Counted from the first letter of the stretch, positions 51,524-60,614 are shown. The stretch: 64,000 nucleotides of DNA from Paenibacillus ginsengarvi (GCF_003626695.1 NZ_RBAH01000004.1:124001-188000), one strand, 5' to 3'. Notes: generated from the sequence alone by a model not told the origin. Translations and numbers: made by a program.

Positions 51524-52699
51524 ATGGATAACTTGAACTTGCAACGAAACAAACATCAGCGCCCGCTTTCTCGTCAGGCGGACAAGCAACCGGGAATCGG
51601 CCGAAAGGCGCTTCTCGCGCTGTATACAGGAGTTGTGCTGGCAGCAGCGCCGGCGGTGCCTATGGTCGTATCGCCCGCGCACGCGCAGGCGCAGGAAGTG
51701 GCGGCGGACCGGCTTAACGTCGTGTCCACAGGCATGACGATCGACGGCGTTCGGACCGACTTGCCCGCCGCGAACGATGCGGGCACCACCTATATCGGGC
51801 TCCGCTCGCTGAACGAGCGGCTCGGACTGAAGACGGACTGGGACGAAACGAAGCGGACCGTCACGGTAAGCGGACGCGACCGGACGCTTGTGCTGGAGGC
51901 GGATACCGGGGTTTATACAGCAGACGGGCAAACGTACTACGGGTCCGGCGCCATTTTGCAGGACGGCTCCGTTTATGTGCCGCTGCGGTTTATGCTGGAG
52001 CGGATCGGCTACGGTATTTCTTACGATCCGGCTACCCGGATTATCGGCATCGACAGCATCAAGGAAAATGCGCTCACGATCCAAACCGTCGCCATCTCGG
52101 AACAAGCCGATCATCAGACGCTGGATGTCCGCTATCCGCAACTATCCGGTTACGCTGACAAGAACGTTCAAGACAGTATTAATGCGTTCCTGAAGCAGGA
52201 GGCGGAAGCTTCGGCGAAGGCCGCAAGAGAGGAACTGGCGGAAGCGGCCGCAGCCTTCAAGGAAGCGGCGGCGGGGGACAAGCAGTCGGACAGGCCGATG
52301 CCTACCGTATCGTTCGACAGCCGTTATACCGTTACGTATAACGAAAAAGGCTTGCTCAGCCTTTACGTCGACGCCTACAGTTACCTGGGCGGAGCCCATG
52401 GCGGGACGATCCGCACCCCGTATACGTTCGATCTGCAAACGGGCAAGCAGCTGTCGCTGAGCGAAGCAGCCGGAGGCAGCGCGAACTACGTAGCGGTCAT
52501 CAACGAAGCGGTCAAGGCAAACATCCGCGATACCGACCTGCCGCTGCTGGTGCCGTTCGAAACGATCGAGCCGGACCGGGCCTTCTTCCTCAAGCACAGC
52601 GGTATCGTCATCTACTTTGAGCAATACGAATATACGCCGTATGCGGCGGGCATGCCGGAATTTGAAGTTCCGTTCTCGGCTTTTGCCAAAAAGAGCTGA
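51524..52699 (+). CDS. Secreted stalk-domain protein with DUF4163/DUF3298 region
   Basis: 391 residues with a signal peptide (LLALYTGVVLAAAPAVPMVVSPAHAQA, ~27-53). A copper-amine-oxidase-N-like stalk domain follows (DAGTTYIGLRSLNERLGLKTDWDE... VYVPLRFMLERIGYGISYD). A linker rich in Ala/Glu and a DUF3298 region (YLGGAHGGTIRTPYTFDLQTGKQLSL) end the protein. This build occurs in RsiV- and PdaC-like surface proteins of Bacillales, where the region binds cell-wall sugars. The ATG at 51524 has AAAGGG. It ends at a terminator (52723-52763). Confidence 0.85.
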   Translation: MDNLNLQRNKHQRPLSRQADKQPGIGRKALLALYTGVVLAAAPAVPMVVSPAHAQAQEVAADRLNVVSTGMTIDGVRTDLPAANDAGTTYIGLRSLNERLGLKTDWDETKRTVTVSGRDRTLVLEADTGVYTADGQTYYGSGAILQDGSVYVPLRFMLERIGYGISYDPATRIIGIDSIKENALTIQTVAISEQADHQTLDVRYPQLSGYADKNVQDSINAFLKQEAEASAKAAREELAEAAAAFKEAAAGDKQSDRPMPTVSFDSRYTVTYNEKGLLSLYVDAYSYLGGAHGGTIRTPYTFDLQTGKQLSLSEAAGGSANYVAVINEAVKANIRDTDLPLLVPFETIEPDRAFFLKHSGIVIYFEQYEYTPYAAGMPEFEVPFSAFAKKS

Positions 52700-52722
52700 G
52701 AGCTTGCAAGCACAAACGAACG

Positions 52723-52763
52723 AAGCACCCGGGCCGGAAGGCTCCGAGTGCTTTGTTTTGTTT
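52723..52763 (+). terminator. Terminator after the stalk-domain gene
   Basis: AAGCAC-CGG-CC pairs with GG-CCG-GTGCTT with a GGAA-type loop, followed by a T-rich tract (TTGTTTTGTTT). Confidence 0.8.
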
Positions 52764-52828
52764 AGCGTCTTTGGCTGTGTCCGTTAAGCGTAGAATCGGT
52801 ATACGCACGCTTATACGGCTGAGCGGAC

Positions 52829-53020
52829 ACGGAACAAAAAGTTCCACTACATGCTGTCCTTCCGTTGCTCACCCCGCTATAACGGAACCAAAAGTTCCGC
52901 TATGTCCTCAGGAATACCCGGATTCAGCCCCTTTTGCCAGGTTTAACGGAACTTTCGCTTCCGTTATCAAGCCGATTTCAACGCTTCCTTGCACAATAAC
53001 GGAACTCGCGGTTCCGCTAT
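52829..53020. repeat. Palindrome cluster D (four units)
   Basis: Units at 52829-52849, 52879-52903, 52943-52967 and 52995-53020; centres about 52, 64 and 52 apart, matching cluster A. Two start ATAACGG and end CCGCTAT (52879 and 52995), opposite in polarity to cluster B. Confidence 0.85.
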
Positions 53021-53046
53021 GCAGATTCATCTCCGGATGTTCGCGG

Positions 53047-53901
53047 TTATGGGACAAGTCTCAAGGAGTTGCGGCAATAGATTTTGTCGATGACGCCAGC
53101 CGGCAGCGCAAGCGTCTCCAGAAATTGCTGCAGCTTGTTGTCCCATATATCGCGGCCGTACAATACGCGGTCCTGGAATTCGAGCAAAAACTCCTTGGCG
53201 AACGAGGCGTCGCGGCTGAGCGCGTTCAGCCCCGAGCCCGCGGACAAGTCGCAGTACAGATTGTCGTATGTACGCATCATCGCCGTTATTTTGCCGCCGG
53301 GTATAACCGGTCCTGTCGGGTAGCTGTGCGACGCATACAGATCGTCGCCCGAGATGTGCGCCCAGAAGCCGGGGCCGTGTCCGAGGAACACCGTATCCGG
53401 GCACTGCCGGATCGCTCTCTCGAACGCCTCGATGCCGCCGCCGTACCAATAACCCGGCGTCGCGTACGGCCCGCCTCCGCCATGGCCGTAGTTAACCTCG
53501 ACAATAACCGGCAGCCCCCGTTTGCCGCAGTAGCGGAATACGCTGACCGCATCGGGATTGTCGTACATCATCCGCAGCATCACCTCGCCGTACACCTTGA
53601 CGCCGTACATCTCGATCGCCGCTTCCAGGCGTCCGATCGCATGCGGCTTGCGCGGATCGGGCGCATAACCGAGCACGAAGCGGTCCGGCGCCTTCTGCAC
53701 GCAGGCCAAGGCATTCGCGAACGGAATCGGGCCGTCCTCATTCCCCCAAGTCATGCTGTGGTAGTTCGGCGCATATTCGAACTCCGGCGTCTCGAGCGTA
53801 AGCAGCCATGTCCGGTCGATGCCGTACGTCCGCATGTTGTCCAGAATCGCCTCGCAGGACATGTTCAAGTAATTCGGATGGTTGTGCGAATCGATAATCA
53901 C
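53047..53901 (-). CDS. Amidohydrolase family protein (COG2159-like)
   Basis: A 284-residue protein starting at a GTG at 53901 (GGGGTGA upstream). The N-terminus VIIDSHNHPNYLN holds the first metal-binding H-x-H. Later segments GLPVIVEVNYGHGG and VFLGHGPGFW supply further histidines, and RVLYGRDIWDNKL contains the likely catalytic aspartate. The family includes decarboxylases and lactonases; the substrate here is unknown. It lies alone between cluster D and the sensor-kinase gene, with no partner enzymes. Confidence 0.82.
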   Translation of the reverse strand: MIIDSHNHPNYLNMSCEAILDNMRTYGIDRTWLLTLETPEFEYAPNYHSMTWGNEDGPIPFANALACVQKAPDRFVLGYAPDPRKPHAIGRLEAAIEMYGVKVYGEVMLRMMYDNPDAVSVFRYCGKRGLPVIVEVNYGHGGGGPYATPGYWYGGGIEAFERAIRQCPDTVFLGHGPGFWAHISGDDLYASHSYPTGPVIPGGKITAMMRTYDNLYCDLSAGSGLNALSRDASFAKEFLLEFQDRVLYGRDIWDNKLQQFLETLALPAGVIDKIYCRNSLRLVP

Positions 53902-54053
53902 AAGATCACCCCGTATCGATAATGTACCGCCAGTGTATCGCCGCCGAGTAAAATAGACCTGTTGTTCACTTGTTGCTTCATTATAACAGATCGGAACCGC
54001 CGGACGGGCCCTACGCAAAAAATAAACCGCAGGGCGCGCTCGCTCCCTCCGGT

Positions 54054-55154
54054 TTATTCGGCTCCTTTAAGCGGCAAACGGACTTCGAACAACGTACGGC
54101 TGCGGTCGCTCTCCGCCCGGATCGTCCCTCCGTGCAGCTCGACGATTTGCCTCGCGATCGCAAGGCCGAGGCCCGAGCCGCCCGTATCGGTCGAACGCGA
54201 TTTTTCCACACGGAAAAACCGGTCGAAAATATGCGGCAAATCGTGCGGCGGAATCGGTTCGCCGTAATTGATCACCTCCACGACCGCCGCGCCGTCTTCC
54301 GTACGAACGGCCACATCGAGATAGATGCCGTCCTTGCCGTAATTGACGCTGTTGGCGAGCAGATTGTCGAACACCCGGGCCAGCTTGTCTCCGTCGGCAT
54401 CAATCGGCACTTTGCCTTGCGGAAACTTCAGCCGGATCTCCATCCCCGCCATCCGCATCTCGTATTGGAACTGGGCCGTCAGCTGGCCGATCATTTCCAC
54501 CAGATCGAGGCTCGATTTGCGCAGCGATAAGCCGCCCCCGCTCAGACGGGTATATTCGAACAAATCGTCGATCAGCGTGTGCAGCCGCTTCGACTTCTCG
54601 TAAGCGATATGCACATAGTGGCGCAGCTCGACTTCGTCGCGGTAACGGTCCTGCTCAATCAGGCCGAGATAGCCGGATATCGACGTGAGCGGGGTGCGCA
54701 GATCGTGGGAAACGTTCGTAATCAGCTCGCTTTTCGTTCGCTCCGCCCTGCGTTCGTCTTCGATCGACGTCTTCAACTGCTCGGCCATTTTGTTCAGATT
54801 CGAGGCGAGCTCACCGAGCTCGTCGTTGTAGCTCACTGGAATCCGTTCGTCGAAATGCCCGTCCGCGATACGCTGCACCGCCTTCGTAATACGCAGCAGG
54901 TACAGGATGCGCTTGTTGCTGAGCACAAAGGTATAGATGACGAAAAACAGGATGCCGGTCACGACCAGAACGGTCGGAATGCCGAACATATCGTTAAGCT
55001 GTCTCGCCAGCCCATATATAAACGGGATTCTGAAATCGTATGCGATGTAAACGACAAGCAGCGCACCCAGCAAGCTTAGACCGGATAAGCCCAAGCTGAG
55101 GACGAACAGGCCGATGAGCTTCCAGCGGAGGCTGTATAACAGTCTGCTTTTCAA
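54054..55154 (-). CDS. Sensor histidine kinase (HAMP, HisKA, HATPase)
   Basis: 366 residues from a TTG at 55154 with GGGGGG. There are two membrane segments (LIGLFVLSLGLSGLSLLGALLVVYIAY and TVLVVTGILFFVIYTFVL) with a very short outside loop, then HAMP. The dimerisation domain holds the phospho-acceptor ELITNVSHDLRTPLTSISGY (H box, near residue 167). The ATPase part has NLLANSVNYG (N), HDLPHIFDRFFRVE and GGSGLGLAIARQIVELHGG (G boxes). The short loop suggests it senses something in or at the membrane. The probable partner regulator is at 55670, on the same strand but separated by the DUF2642 gene on the other strand. Confidence 0.9.
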   Translation of the reverse strand: MKSRLLYSLRWKLIGLFVLSLGLSGLSLLGALLVVYIAYDFRIPFIYGLARQLNDMFGIPTVLVVTGILFFVIYTFVLSNKRILYLLRITKAVQRIADGHFDERIPVSYNDELGELASNLNKMAEQLKTSIEDERRAERTKSELITNVSHDLRTPLTSISGYLGLIEQDRYRDEVELRHYVHIAYEKSKRLHTLIDDLFEYTRLSGGGLSLRKSSLDLVEMIGQLTAQFQYEMRMAGMEIRLKFPQGKVPIDADGDKLARVFDNLLANSVNYGKDGIYLDVAVRTEDGAAVVEVINYGEPIPPHDLPHIFDRFFRVEKSRSTDTGGSGLGLAIARQIVELHGGTIRAESDRSRTLFEVRLPLKGAE

Positions 55155-55264
55155 GCGGGTATCCCCCCGGAACGAATTTGCAGGCAAAGCGCGGTACAGG
55201 GAACGGAAACAGGGCATTTATCATAACATGTAGCAGATTCGATTACTTGTATAAAGGAGCAATC

Positions 55265-55597
55265 ATGTTCATGAACAGATCTACTTATTATGGATATTCG
55301 TACGCATACGTCCCGGCCTCCGGTCCTGCCTACCCCCAAACCGGGAATGAGCAGCGCAGCGAAAGCGCGGTAATTCCGCAGAATTTGACATACGTAACGA
55401 AAGTGGAGCCCGTATTTACCCAGCATCTGGTGCAGCACAAAGGAATGGCGGTCAGCATAACGACAACGGTCGGCAAGCTGGAAGGGATTCTCGATGACGT
55501 ATTCATCGATCATGTTACCCTTCTGGTGAACGGGAAAAAGCATCATATCCGTTTAGGTGAGATTGTTTATTTCGAAAAACGCGAAGGCAAAAAATAA
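55265..55597 (+). CDS. DUF2642 family protein (YuzF-like)
   Basis: A 110-residue protein starting at the ATG at 55265 with AAAGGAG. The N-terminal 40 residues are Tyr-rich and polar (NRSTYYGYSYAYVPASGPAYPQ). The C-terminal ~70 form the DUF2642 domain (QHLVQHKGMAVSITTTVGKLEGILDDVFIDHVTLLVNGKKHHIRLGEIVYFEK), like small Sm-fold proteins linked with spore or surface functions. No function is known. It stands between a response regulator and a sensor kinase, both on the opposite strand. Confidence 0.83.
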   Translation: MFMNRSTYYGYSYAYVPASGPAYPQTGNEQRSESAVIPQNLTYVTKVEPVFTQHLVQHKGMAVSITTTVGKLEGILDDVFIDHVTLLVNGKKHHIRLGEIVYFEKREGKK

Positions 55598-55605
55598 GCT
55601 GCAAC

Positions 55606-55633
55606 GGCCAGGCGTTTCTTGCCTGGCCTTTTT
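55606..55633 (+). terminator. Terminator after the DUF2642 gene
   Basis: GGCCAGGC pairs with GCCTGGCC around TTTCTT, followed by TTTTT. Confidence 0.85.
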
Positions 55634-55669
55634 GTGCGCCATCCCGGTCCGGCTGCAACCGTTTCTCAG

Positions 55670-56365
55670 CTACTTCTCGAACTTGTAGCCGACCCCCCAT
55701 ACGGTATGTATCCACTTCTGCCCCGAATCTTTCTCCAGCTTGTCCCGCAGCTTGCTGATATGCACCATCACCGTCGTAAACGTCGGGGAATACGGCTCGT
55801 TCCAAACGCGCTCATAGATCGCCTCCGCGCTGAAAACGCGGCCCGGCTGGCTGGCAAGCATATACAAAATGCCGAATTCGATCGAAGTCAGGTGCACCGG
55901 ATTGCCGTCGATCGCAACCGTATGGGTGCCTTTATCGATTTCTAGCGGACCGATCGTCATCAAGTCGGAGCTGCGCGCCTGATTCGCCTTCACATTAAGC
56001 CCGTACGCCCGGCGAATGAGGGAGCGGACGCGTGCCAGCAGCTCCAAAGGGTTGAACGGCTTCGTCAAGTAGTCGTCCGCCCCGGTCATGAGCCCCATAA
56101 TTTTGTCCATATCTTCCGTTTTTGCGCTGAGCATCAGGATCGGGACGCTGCGGCTGGTCCGGATTTGACGGCATACTTCAAGGCCGTCGATGCCCGGCAT
56201 CATGATATCCAGAATGACGAGCCGGACTTCTTTGCGCTTCAGCAGCTCCAGAGCGTCCATGCCGTTATACGCTTTAAGCACCTCGTAGCCTTCGTTGATC
56301 AAATATATTTCGATCAGACCGGCTATCGCCTGATCGTCGTCGACAATAAGGATCGGTTCGTTCAA
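55670..56365 (-). CDS. OmpR/PhoB-family response regulator
   Basis: 231 residues from a TTG at 56365 (GGAAGG upstream); the frame extends upstream but beyond the family's usual N-terminus. The receiver domain has ILIVDDDQAIAGL, phospho-acceptor D in LVILDIMMPGIDGLEVC (near residue 54), a switch residue in LMLSAKTEDMD and lysine in YLTKPFNPLELLAR. The C-terminal winged helix includes LTSIEFGILYMLASQPGRVFSAEAIYERVW and VMVHISKLRDKLE. The likely partner kinase is at 54054; the MFS gene at 56541 diverges from it and could be a target. Confidence 0.9.
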   Translation of the reverse strand: MNEPILIVDDDQAIAGLIEIYLINEGYEVLKAYNGMDALELLKRKEVRLVILDIMMPGIDGLEVCRQIRTSRSVPILMLSAKTEDMDKIMGLMTGADDYLTKPFNPLELLARVRSLIRRAYGLNVKANQARSSDLMTIGPLEIDKGTHTVAIDGNPVHLTSIEFGILYMLASQPGRVFSAEAIYERVWNEPYSPTFTTVMVHISKLRDKLEKDSGQKWIHTVWGVGYKFEK

Positions 56366-56540
56366 CTTCGGCAGCCTTCCTTTCGGTTCCTGTACTGTTA
56401 TCATACGCCAAATTCGGCTTAAGCGGCAACCGAAGAGGACGAGCCGTTTGCGCGAGAAGCGAATATTTGTTTGCATACCGGAAATAAATGGATTATAGTA
56501 TGGTTCGAACGATTTTTCATTCCCGACCGTGAGGTGAAGT

Positions 56541-58085
56541 ATGGATCTAAAACAAACCAAAATCAACTGGGTCGTTGCCGGTCTGCTGCTCGGCATTTTC
56601 GTCGGAGCTCTGGATCAGACGATCGTCTCGACGGCCATGCCGACAGTCGTCACCGAGCTTGGCGGCTTCGAGCATTACGTGTGGGTGTTCTCCGCCTACA
56701 TGATCGCGACCGTCGTGGCGACGCCCATATTCGGCAAGCTGTCCGACATTTACGGTCGGAAGCTGTTTTTTCAGCTCGGGCTTGTCTTGTTTTTGCTCGG
56801 CTCGGTGCTGTGCGGCATCGCCGGCAGTATGACGGAGCTGATCGTATACCGGGCGATTCAAGGCATCGGCGGCGGCGCTTTGATGCCGATCGCTTTCGCC
56901 GTCATTTTCGATATTTTCCCGCCGGAGAAACGGGGCAAAATGAACGGGCTGTTCGGCGCGGTATTCGGGCTGTCCAGCGTATTCGGACCGGCGCTCGGGG
57001 CTTACATTACCGATTATATCGACTGGCGCTGGGTGTTCTACATCAACGTGCCGATCGGCCTTGTCGCCCTGTCGCTCATGCATTTCGGCTACCGGGAAAA
57101 AGCGGCCCAACGCAAACAAACCATCGACTGGGGCGGCGCGACTACGCTCGTTACGGCGATTCTCGGTTTTATGTTCGCGATCGAGCTCGGCGGCTCGGAA
57201 ACGTATGCCTGGGGCTCGTGGCAAATCGTCGGCTTGTTCGCGCTGTTCGTCGTCTGCTTCCTGCTGTTCCTCGCCTTCGAGCGGAAAGTAGCCCATCCGA
57301 TCGTCGAGCTGAAGCTGTTCAAGAGCCGTCTCTTCACGGCCAGCCAGGCGATCGGCTTCCTGTACGGCATTATTATGGTATCGGGAGCGACGTACATTCC
57401 GCTGTTCATTCAGGGCGTATACGGCGAATCGGCCAGCGCGGCGGGCCAGACGCTCACTCCGATGATGGTCGCCGTCGTCGTCAGCAGCATGGTAGGCGGA
57501 CGGCTCATCAATAAAATGTCGTACCGGAGCATCATGCTGATCTCCACGATTATTTTGGCGGTAGCGATGATCCTGCTCGGCACGATGACCGTCGATACGC
57601 CGCGCTGGACCGTTACACTGTACATGGTACTGGTCGGGCTCGGCATCGGCGTTAATTTCGTCGTGCTCAACATTTCCGTGCTGCACGGCTTGCCGGGACA
57701 ATACAAGGGAGCGGCGATTTCGCTCATAACGTTCTTCCGGACGATCGGCTCGGCGCTAGGCGTTACCGTCCTCGGCGTAATCCAGAAAGTCGACTACAAG
57801 GCCAGGGTGGAATCGCTGTTCCCCGATCCGGCACAAGCGGCCCAGTTCGCCGACCCGAAGGCGCTGCTCATCCCTCAGGTCCGCGCCACGCTGCCGCAGG
57901 ATGTGATAGCCGGGGTGACGAAGGCGCTCGCCGGATCGATCTCATACTTGTTCCTCGTCTCCATCCTGATTACGGTCGTCGGTTTCGCTTTCGTGCTTAT
58001 GCTCGGGCGCGCCCGGATGGAACTGCCTTCCGCGGCTGACAAAGATCAAGGAAATCTGGAGCCGGGCCCGGTCTCCCATATGTGA
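56541..58085 (+). CDS. DHA2-family multidrug exporter (MFS, EmrB/QacA type)
   Basis: A 514-residue, probably 14-helix transporter that exports drugs in exchange for protons. Motifs: D1 GIFVGALDQTIVSTAMPTVV (18-37), A GKLSDIYGRKLFF, B VYRAIQGIGGGALMP, C FGLSSVFGPALGAYI. Substrate range is unknown. The ATG at 56541 has GGTGA. Divergent from the response regulator; a bidirectional terminator follows. Confidence 0.92.
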   Translation: MDLKQTKINWVVAGLLLGIFVGALDQTIVSTAMPTVVTELGGFEHYVWVFSAYMIATVVATPIFGKLSDIYGRKLFFQLGLVLFLLGSVLCGIAGSMTELIVYRAIQGIGGGALMPIAFAVIFDIFPPEKRGKMNGLFGAVFGLSSVFGPALGAYITDYIDWRWVFYINVPIGLVALSLMHFGYREKAAQRKQTIDWGGATTLVTAILGFMFAIELGGSETYAWGSWQIVGLFALFVVCFLLFLAFERKVAHPIVELKLFKSRLFTASQAIGFLYGIIMVSGATYIPLFIQGVYGESASAAGQTLTPMMVAVVVSSMVGGRLINKMSYRSIMLISTIILAVAMILLGTMTVDTPRWTVTLYMVLVGLGIGVNFVVLNISVLHGLPGQYKGAAISLITFFRTIGSALGVTVLGVIQKVDYKARVESLFPDPAQAAQFADPKALLIPQVRATLPQDVIAGVTKALAGSISYLFLVSILITVVGFAFVLMLGRARMELPSAADKDQGNLEPGPVSHM

Positions 58086-58104
58086 GCCGGCGCTACGAAT
58101 GCAA

Positions 58105-58138
58105 AAAGCCTGCGGGATCACTCAGTCCCGCAGGCTTC
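58105..58138. terminator. Bidirectional terminator between the MFS and HAD genes
   Basis: AAGCCTGCGGGA pairs with TCCCGCAGGCTT around a ten-base loop, with T-rich sequence on the plus strand. Confidence 0.8.
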
Positions 58139-58153
58139 TTCCATGCAACCCGA

Positions 58154-58819
58154 TCAGTCGATCCAATCGATAAGCTGTCCGAACTCCGTAATGACCATAT
58201 CCGCGCCTTCCAGCTCGCTTTCCTTGCCGAACCCGGCATAGTTGCAGCCGACTACGGGGAGTCCGTTCTTATGGCCCGCTTCGACGTCTGAGGAACGGTC
58301 GCCGACCATCCACGCCGAGCCGATTCCATGCTGCTCCAGCAGCAGCTTGACGAGATCGACCTTGGAGCGCGTCTCGTATTCGCCGGCGCTATACAGTCCG
58401 GTAAACAGCGGAGCAAGTCCCTTGTAGCAAATGACTTCCTTTACATACGCTTCGAGCCCGTTGCTGGCAACAAACAGCTTGACGCCCTTCGCGTGCAAAG
58501 CCCGCAGCGTCTCCTCGACACCGTCGTACATAGCCCCTTCGCCGCGCTTCAGTCCTTCGACCTGATGCAACAGCAGCAGCTCGTCCGCCCGTCGGTGCAC
58601 TCGCTCGCCGGCATCCGGCAGCACCCGCTGCCAAATATGCTCCAGCAGCATGCCGAGGCTGCTCAAAATCCGCTCCTTCGGCGGCGTTCCTTTCGTATAA
58701 ATGCCTTCCCGGTTCATTTGCTCGAACGCGGCTTCGTAAGCGGGCAGCAGCAGCGTCTCCGTTTGGAACAAAGTACCGTCAAGGTCGAACAACATAGCTT
58801 CCGGACGCACTCGCTTCAT
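58154..58819 (-). CDS. HAD-superfamily hydrolase (phosphoglycolate phosphatase-like)
   Basis: 221 residues. Motif I MLFDLDGTLFQTE (9-21), motif II S in LFVASNGLE, motif III K in ETRSKVDL, motif IV MVGDRSSDVEAGHKNG; the helical cap is of the C1 type. Such enzymes hydrolyse phosphoglycolate or sugar phosphates; the substrate is open. The ATG at 58819 has AAAGGAG. It lies alone on this strand. Confidence 0.88.
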   Translation of the reverse strand: MKRVRPEAMLFDLDGTLFQTETLLLPAYEAAFEQMNREGIYTKGTPPKERILSSLGMLLEHIWQRVLPDAGERVHRRADELLLLHQVEGLKRGEGAMYDGVEETLRALHAKGVKLFVASNGLEAYVKEVICYKGLAPLFTGLYSAGEYETRSKVDLVKLLLEQHGIGSAWMVGDRSSDVEAGHKNGLPVVGCNYAGFGKESELEGADMVITEFGQLIDWID

Positions 58820-58943
58820 GGTTGTGAGATCTCCTTTTTTGCGGTAGTGAAGATGAGGAATTACGAATTGGGAAATAATTATAATCTAAGCATGAGAGAC
58901 CGCTATTGTCAACGAAGCGACTCAAGCAAATAGCGATAGCAAA

Positions 58944-58990
58944 GAAAACAATTTTCGTGTATGATTAATATATACAAAAATAATTTTCAT
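58944..58990 (+). promoter_or_regulatory. Operator-like repeats before the murR-nagB-nagA operon
   Basis: The palindrome GAAAACAATTTTC at 58944-58956 and a second AATTTTC about 24 bases on lie in an AT-rich region just before the regulator gene. They could form a self-operator or part of the promoter. This is suggestive only. Confidence 0.3.
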
Positions 58991-59021
58991 AACCATTGAA
59001 AAGAGGTGACCCTCACCCGCT

Positions 59022-59879
59022 ATGTCCGATCTGCTCCGATCGATCCGCGAGCAACTGCCGGGGCTGAACCCGAAGGAGCAAGCGCTCGCCGCGTTTATCG
59101 CCGACCATCCGCAGCTAGTCGTACGTCTCAGCATTACGGAGCTGGCCGATCAGTCGCAGACAAGCGCGGCGACGGTGTCCCGCTTTTGCAAAAACTTTCA
59201 CGCCGGCGGATATTCCGGTCTGAAAATGCAGCTCGCCACCGAGCTTGCGCTTCAGCCCGCGGGCGATTCGTATCAGGATATCGTCGCCGGCAATACGCTG
59301 GAGAGCATCGTCTCCGCCATGGAAGCGAACCATATCCGCTCCATTTCCGATACGTCGCGCCTGCTCGATCCGAAGCTGCTGGAACAGGCTGTCGCCGCGC
59401 TCCACGCCGCCGGGCAGATCGATATTTACGGCGTCGCCACTTCCGGCGTCGTCGCCCAGGATTTTTACCAGAAGCTCGTCCGCATCGGCAAAAAGGCGAC
59501 CGCTTTCTCCGATCCGCATATGCAGGTTACTTCAGCGTCGAACCTCAGCGACGGCGACACCGCCTTCGCCATCTCGTATTCGGGCGAAACGCCGGAAACG
59601 ATCGATGCGCTGCGATGCGCCAGAGAACGCGGAGCAACGACCGTATCGCTGACCAAGTTCGGTCCGAACACGCTGTCCGCCCTTGCCGACATTCCGCTGT
59701 ATACATCCTCCCTCGAGGAAGGGATGCGCCGTGGTGATATGGCGTCCCGCATCGCCCAACTGCATGTGATCGACATCCTGTTCACGGGGCTGATCAGCGA
59801 ATCGTTCGACGATTATGTGCCGAAGCTCGAGCTGAGCTACCAGATGGTCAAAAAATACCGCAAAGAAAAAGGGAGATAA
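59022..59879 (+). CDS. MurR/RpiR family regulator of amino-sugar genes
   Basis: 285 residues. The N-terminal helix-turn-helix (ITELADQSQTSAATVSRFCKNF, ~39-60) is followed by a SIS sugar-phosphate-binding domain with IDIYGVATSGVVAQDFYQKL and AFAISYSGETPETIDAL. It would sense an amino-sugar phosphate (such as GlcN6P or MurNAc6P). It is the first gene of the cluster, three bases before nagB, so it probably regulates its own operon. The start ATG has AGAGGTGA, spaced rather widely. Confidence 0.9.
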   Translation: MSDLLRSIREQLPGLNPKEQALAAFIADHPQLVVRLSITELADQSQTSAATVSRFCKNFHAGGYSGLKMQLATELALQPAGDSYQDIVAGNTLESIVSAMEANHIRSISDTSRLLDPKLLEQAVAALHAAGQIDIYGVATSGVVAQDFYQKLVRIGKKATAFSDPHMQVTSASNLSDGDTAFAISYSGETPETIDALRCARERGATTVSLTKFGPNTLSALADIPLYTSSLEEGMRRGDMASRIAQLHVIDILFTGLISESFDDYVPKLELSYQMVKKYRKEKGR

Positions 59880-59882
59880 CGC

Positions 59883-60614
59883 ATGAACATTTTAACTTTC
59901 CGTTCCACCGACGAATTGAACGAAGCTGGAGCAAGCATCATCACCGGTCTCGTGCAAACGAACCCACGGGCTGTGCTGGGCCTAGCTACCGGAGGAACGC
60001 CGGTCGGCATCTACGAGGAAATCGTGAATACGCACCGCAAAGGAATGGTCAGCTTCAAATCAGCGACGTCGTTTAACCTGGACGAGTACGTCGGCATCCC
60101 GGTCGATCACCCGGAAAGCTATCGTACCTATATGAACCATCATCTGTTCAGCCATGTCGACTTCGCGCCGGAACGCACGTTTATTCCGAACGGCAACGCC
60201 TCCGATCTGGAACAGGAATGCGCCCGCTACAATCAACTGCTGGACGACGCCAAGCAGATCGATCTGCAGCTCCTCGGCCTCGGCCATAACGGCCATATCG
60301 GCTTCAACGAACCGGACCACGCGCTTGTCAGCGGCACGCACATCGTCAAGCTGAAGGACGAGACGCGCGAAGCGAACGCCCGCTTCTTCGACTCCATCGA
60401 CGAAGTGCCGACGCATGCGCTTACGATGGGCGTAGGCACGATTCTGAAAGCGAAAATGATACTGCTCGTCGTGCGCGGCGCGGACAAGGCGGAGATCGTC
60501 CACCGGGCGCTGAACGGCCCGATTACGACCGAATGCCCGGCCTCGCTGCTGCAAACGCATCCGCATGTTGTCGTTCTACTCGACACCGAATCCGGGAGGC
60601 TGTTTAACGCATGA
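59883..60614 (+). CDS. nagB: Glucosamine-6-phosphate deaminase
   Basis: Converts glucosamine-6-phosphate to fructose-6-phosphate and ammonia. The 243 residues include GLATGGTPVGIYEEI (~36-50), SFNLDEYVGIP (~59-71) with the catalytic aspartate, and LGLGHNGHIGFNEP (~130-143). It belongs to the short group lacking the long C-terminal extension. Its last four bases overlap the nagA start. Confidence 0.97.
   Translation: MNILTFRSTDELNEAGASIITGLVQTNPRAVLGLATGGTPVGIYEEIVNTHRKGMVSFKSATSFNLDEYVGIPVDHPESYRTYMNHHLFSHVDFAPERTFIPNGNASDLEQECARYNQLLDDAKQIDLQLLGLGHNGHIGFNEPDHALVSGTHIVKLKDETREANARFFDSIDEVPTHALTMGVGTILKAKMILLVVRGADKAEIVHRALNGPITTECPASLLQTHPHVVVLLDTESGRLFNA

Larger units (their letters stand above)
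52700..53046. other. Convergent intergenic region with a terminator and cluster D
   Basis: There is no gene in these 347 bases. They contain the terminator at 52723-52763 and palindrome cluster D (52829-53020). Confidence 0.7.
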
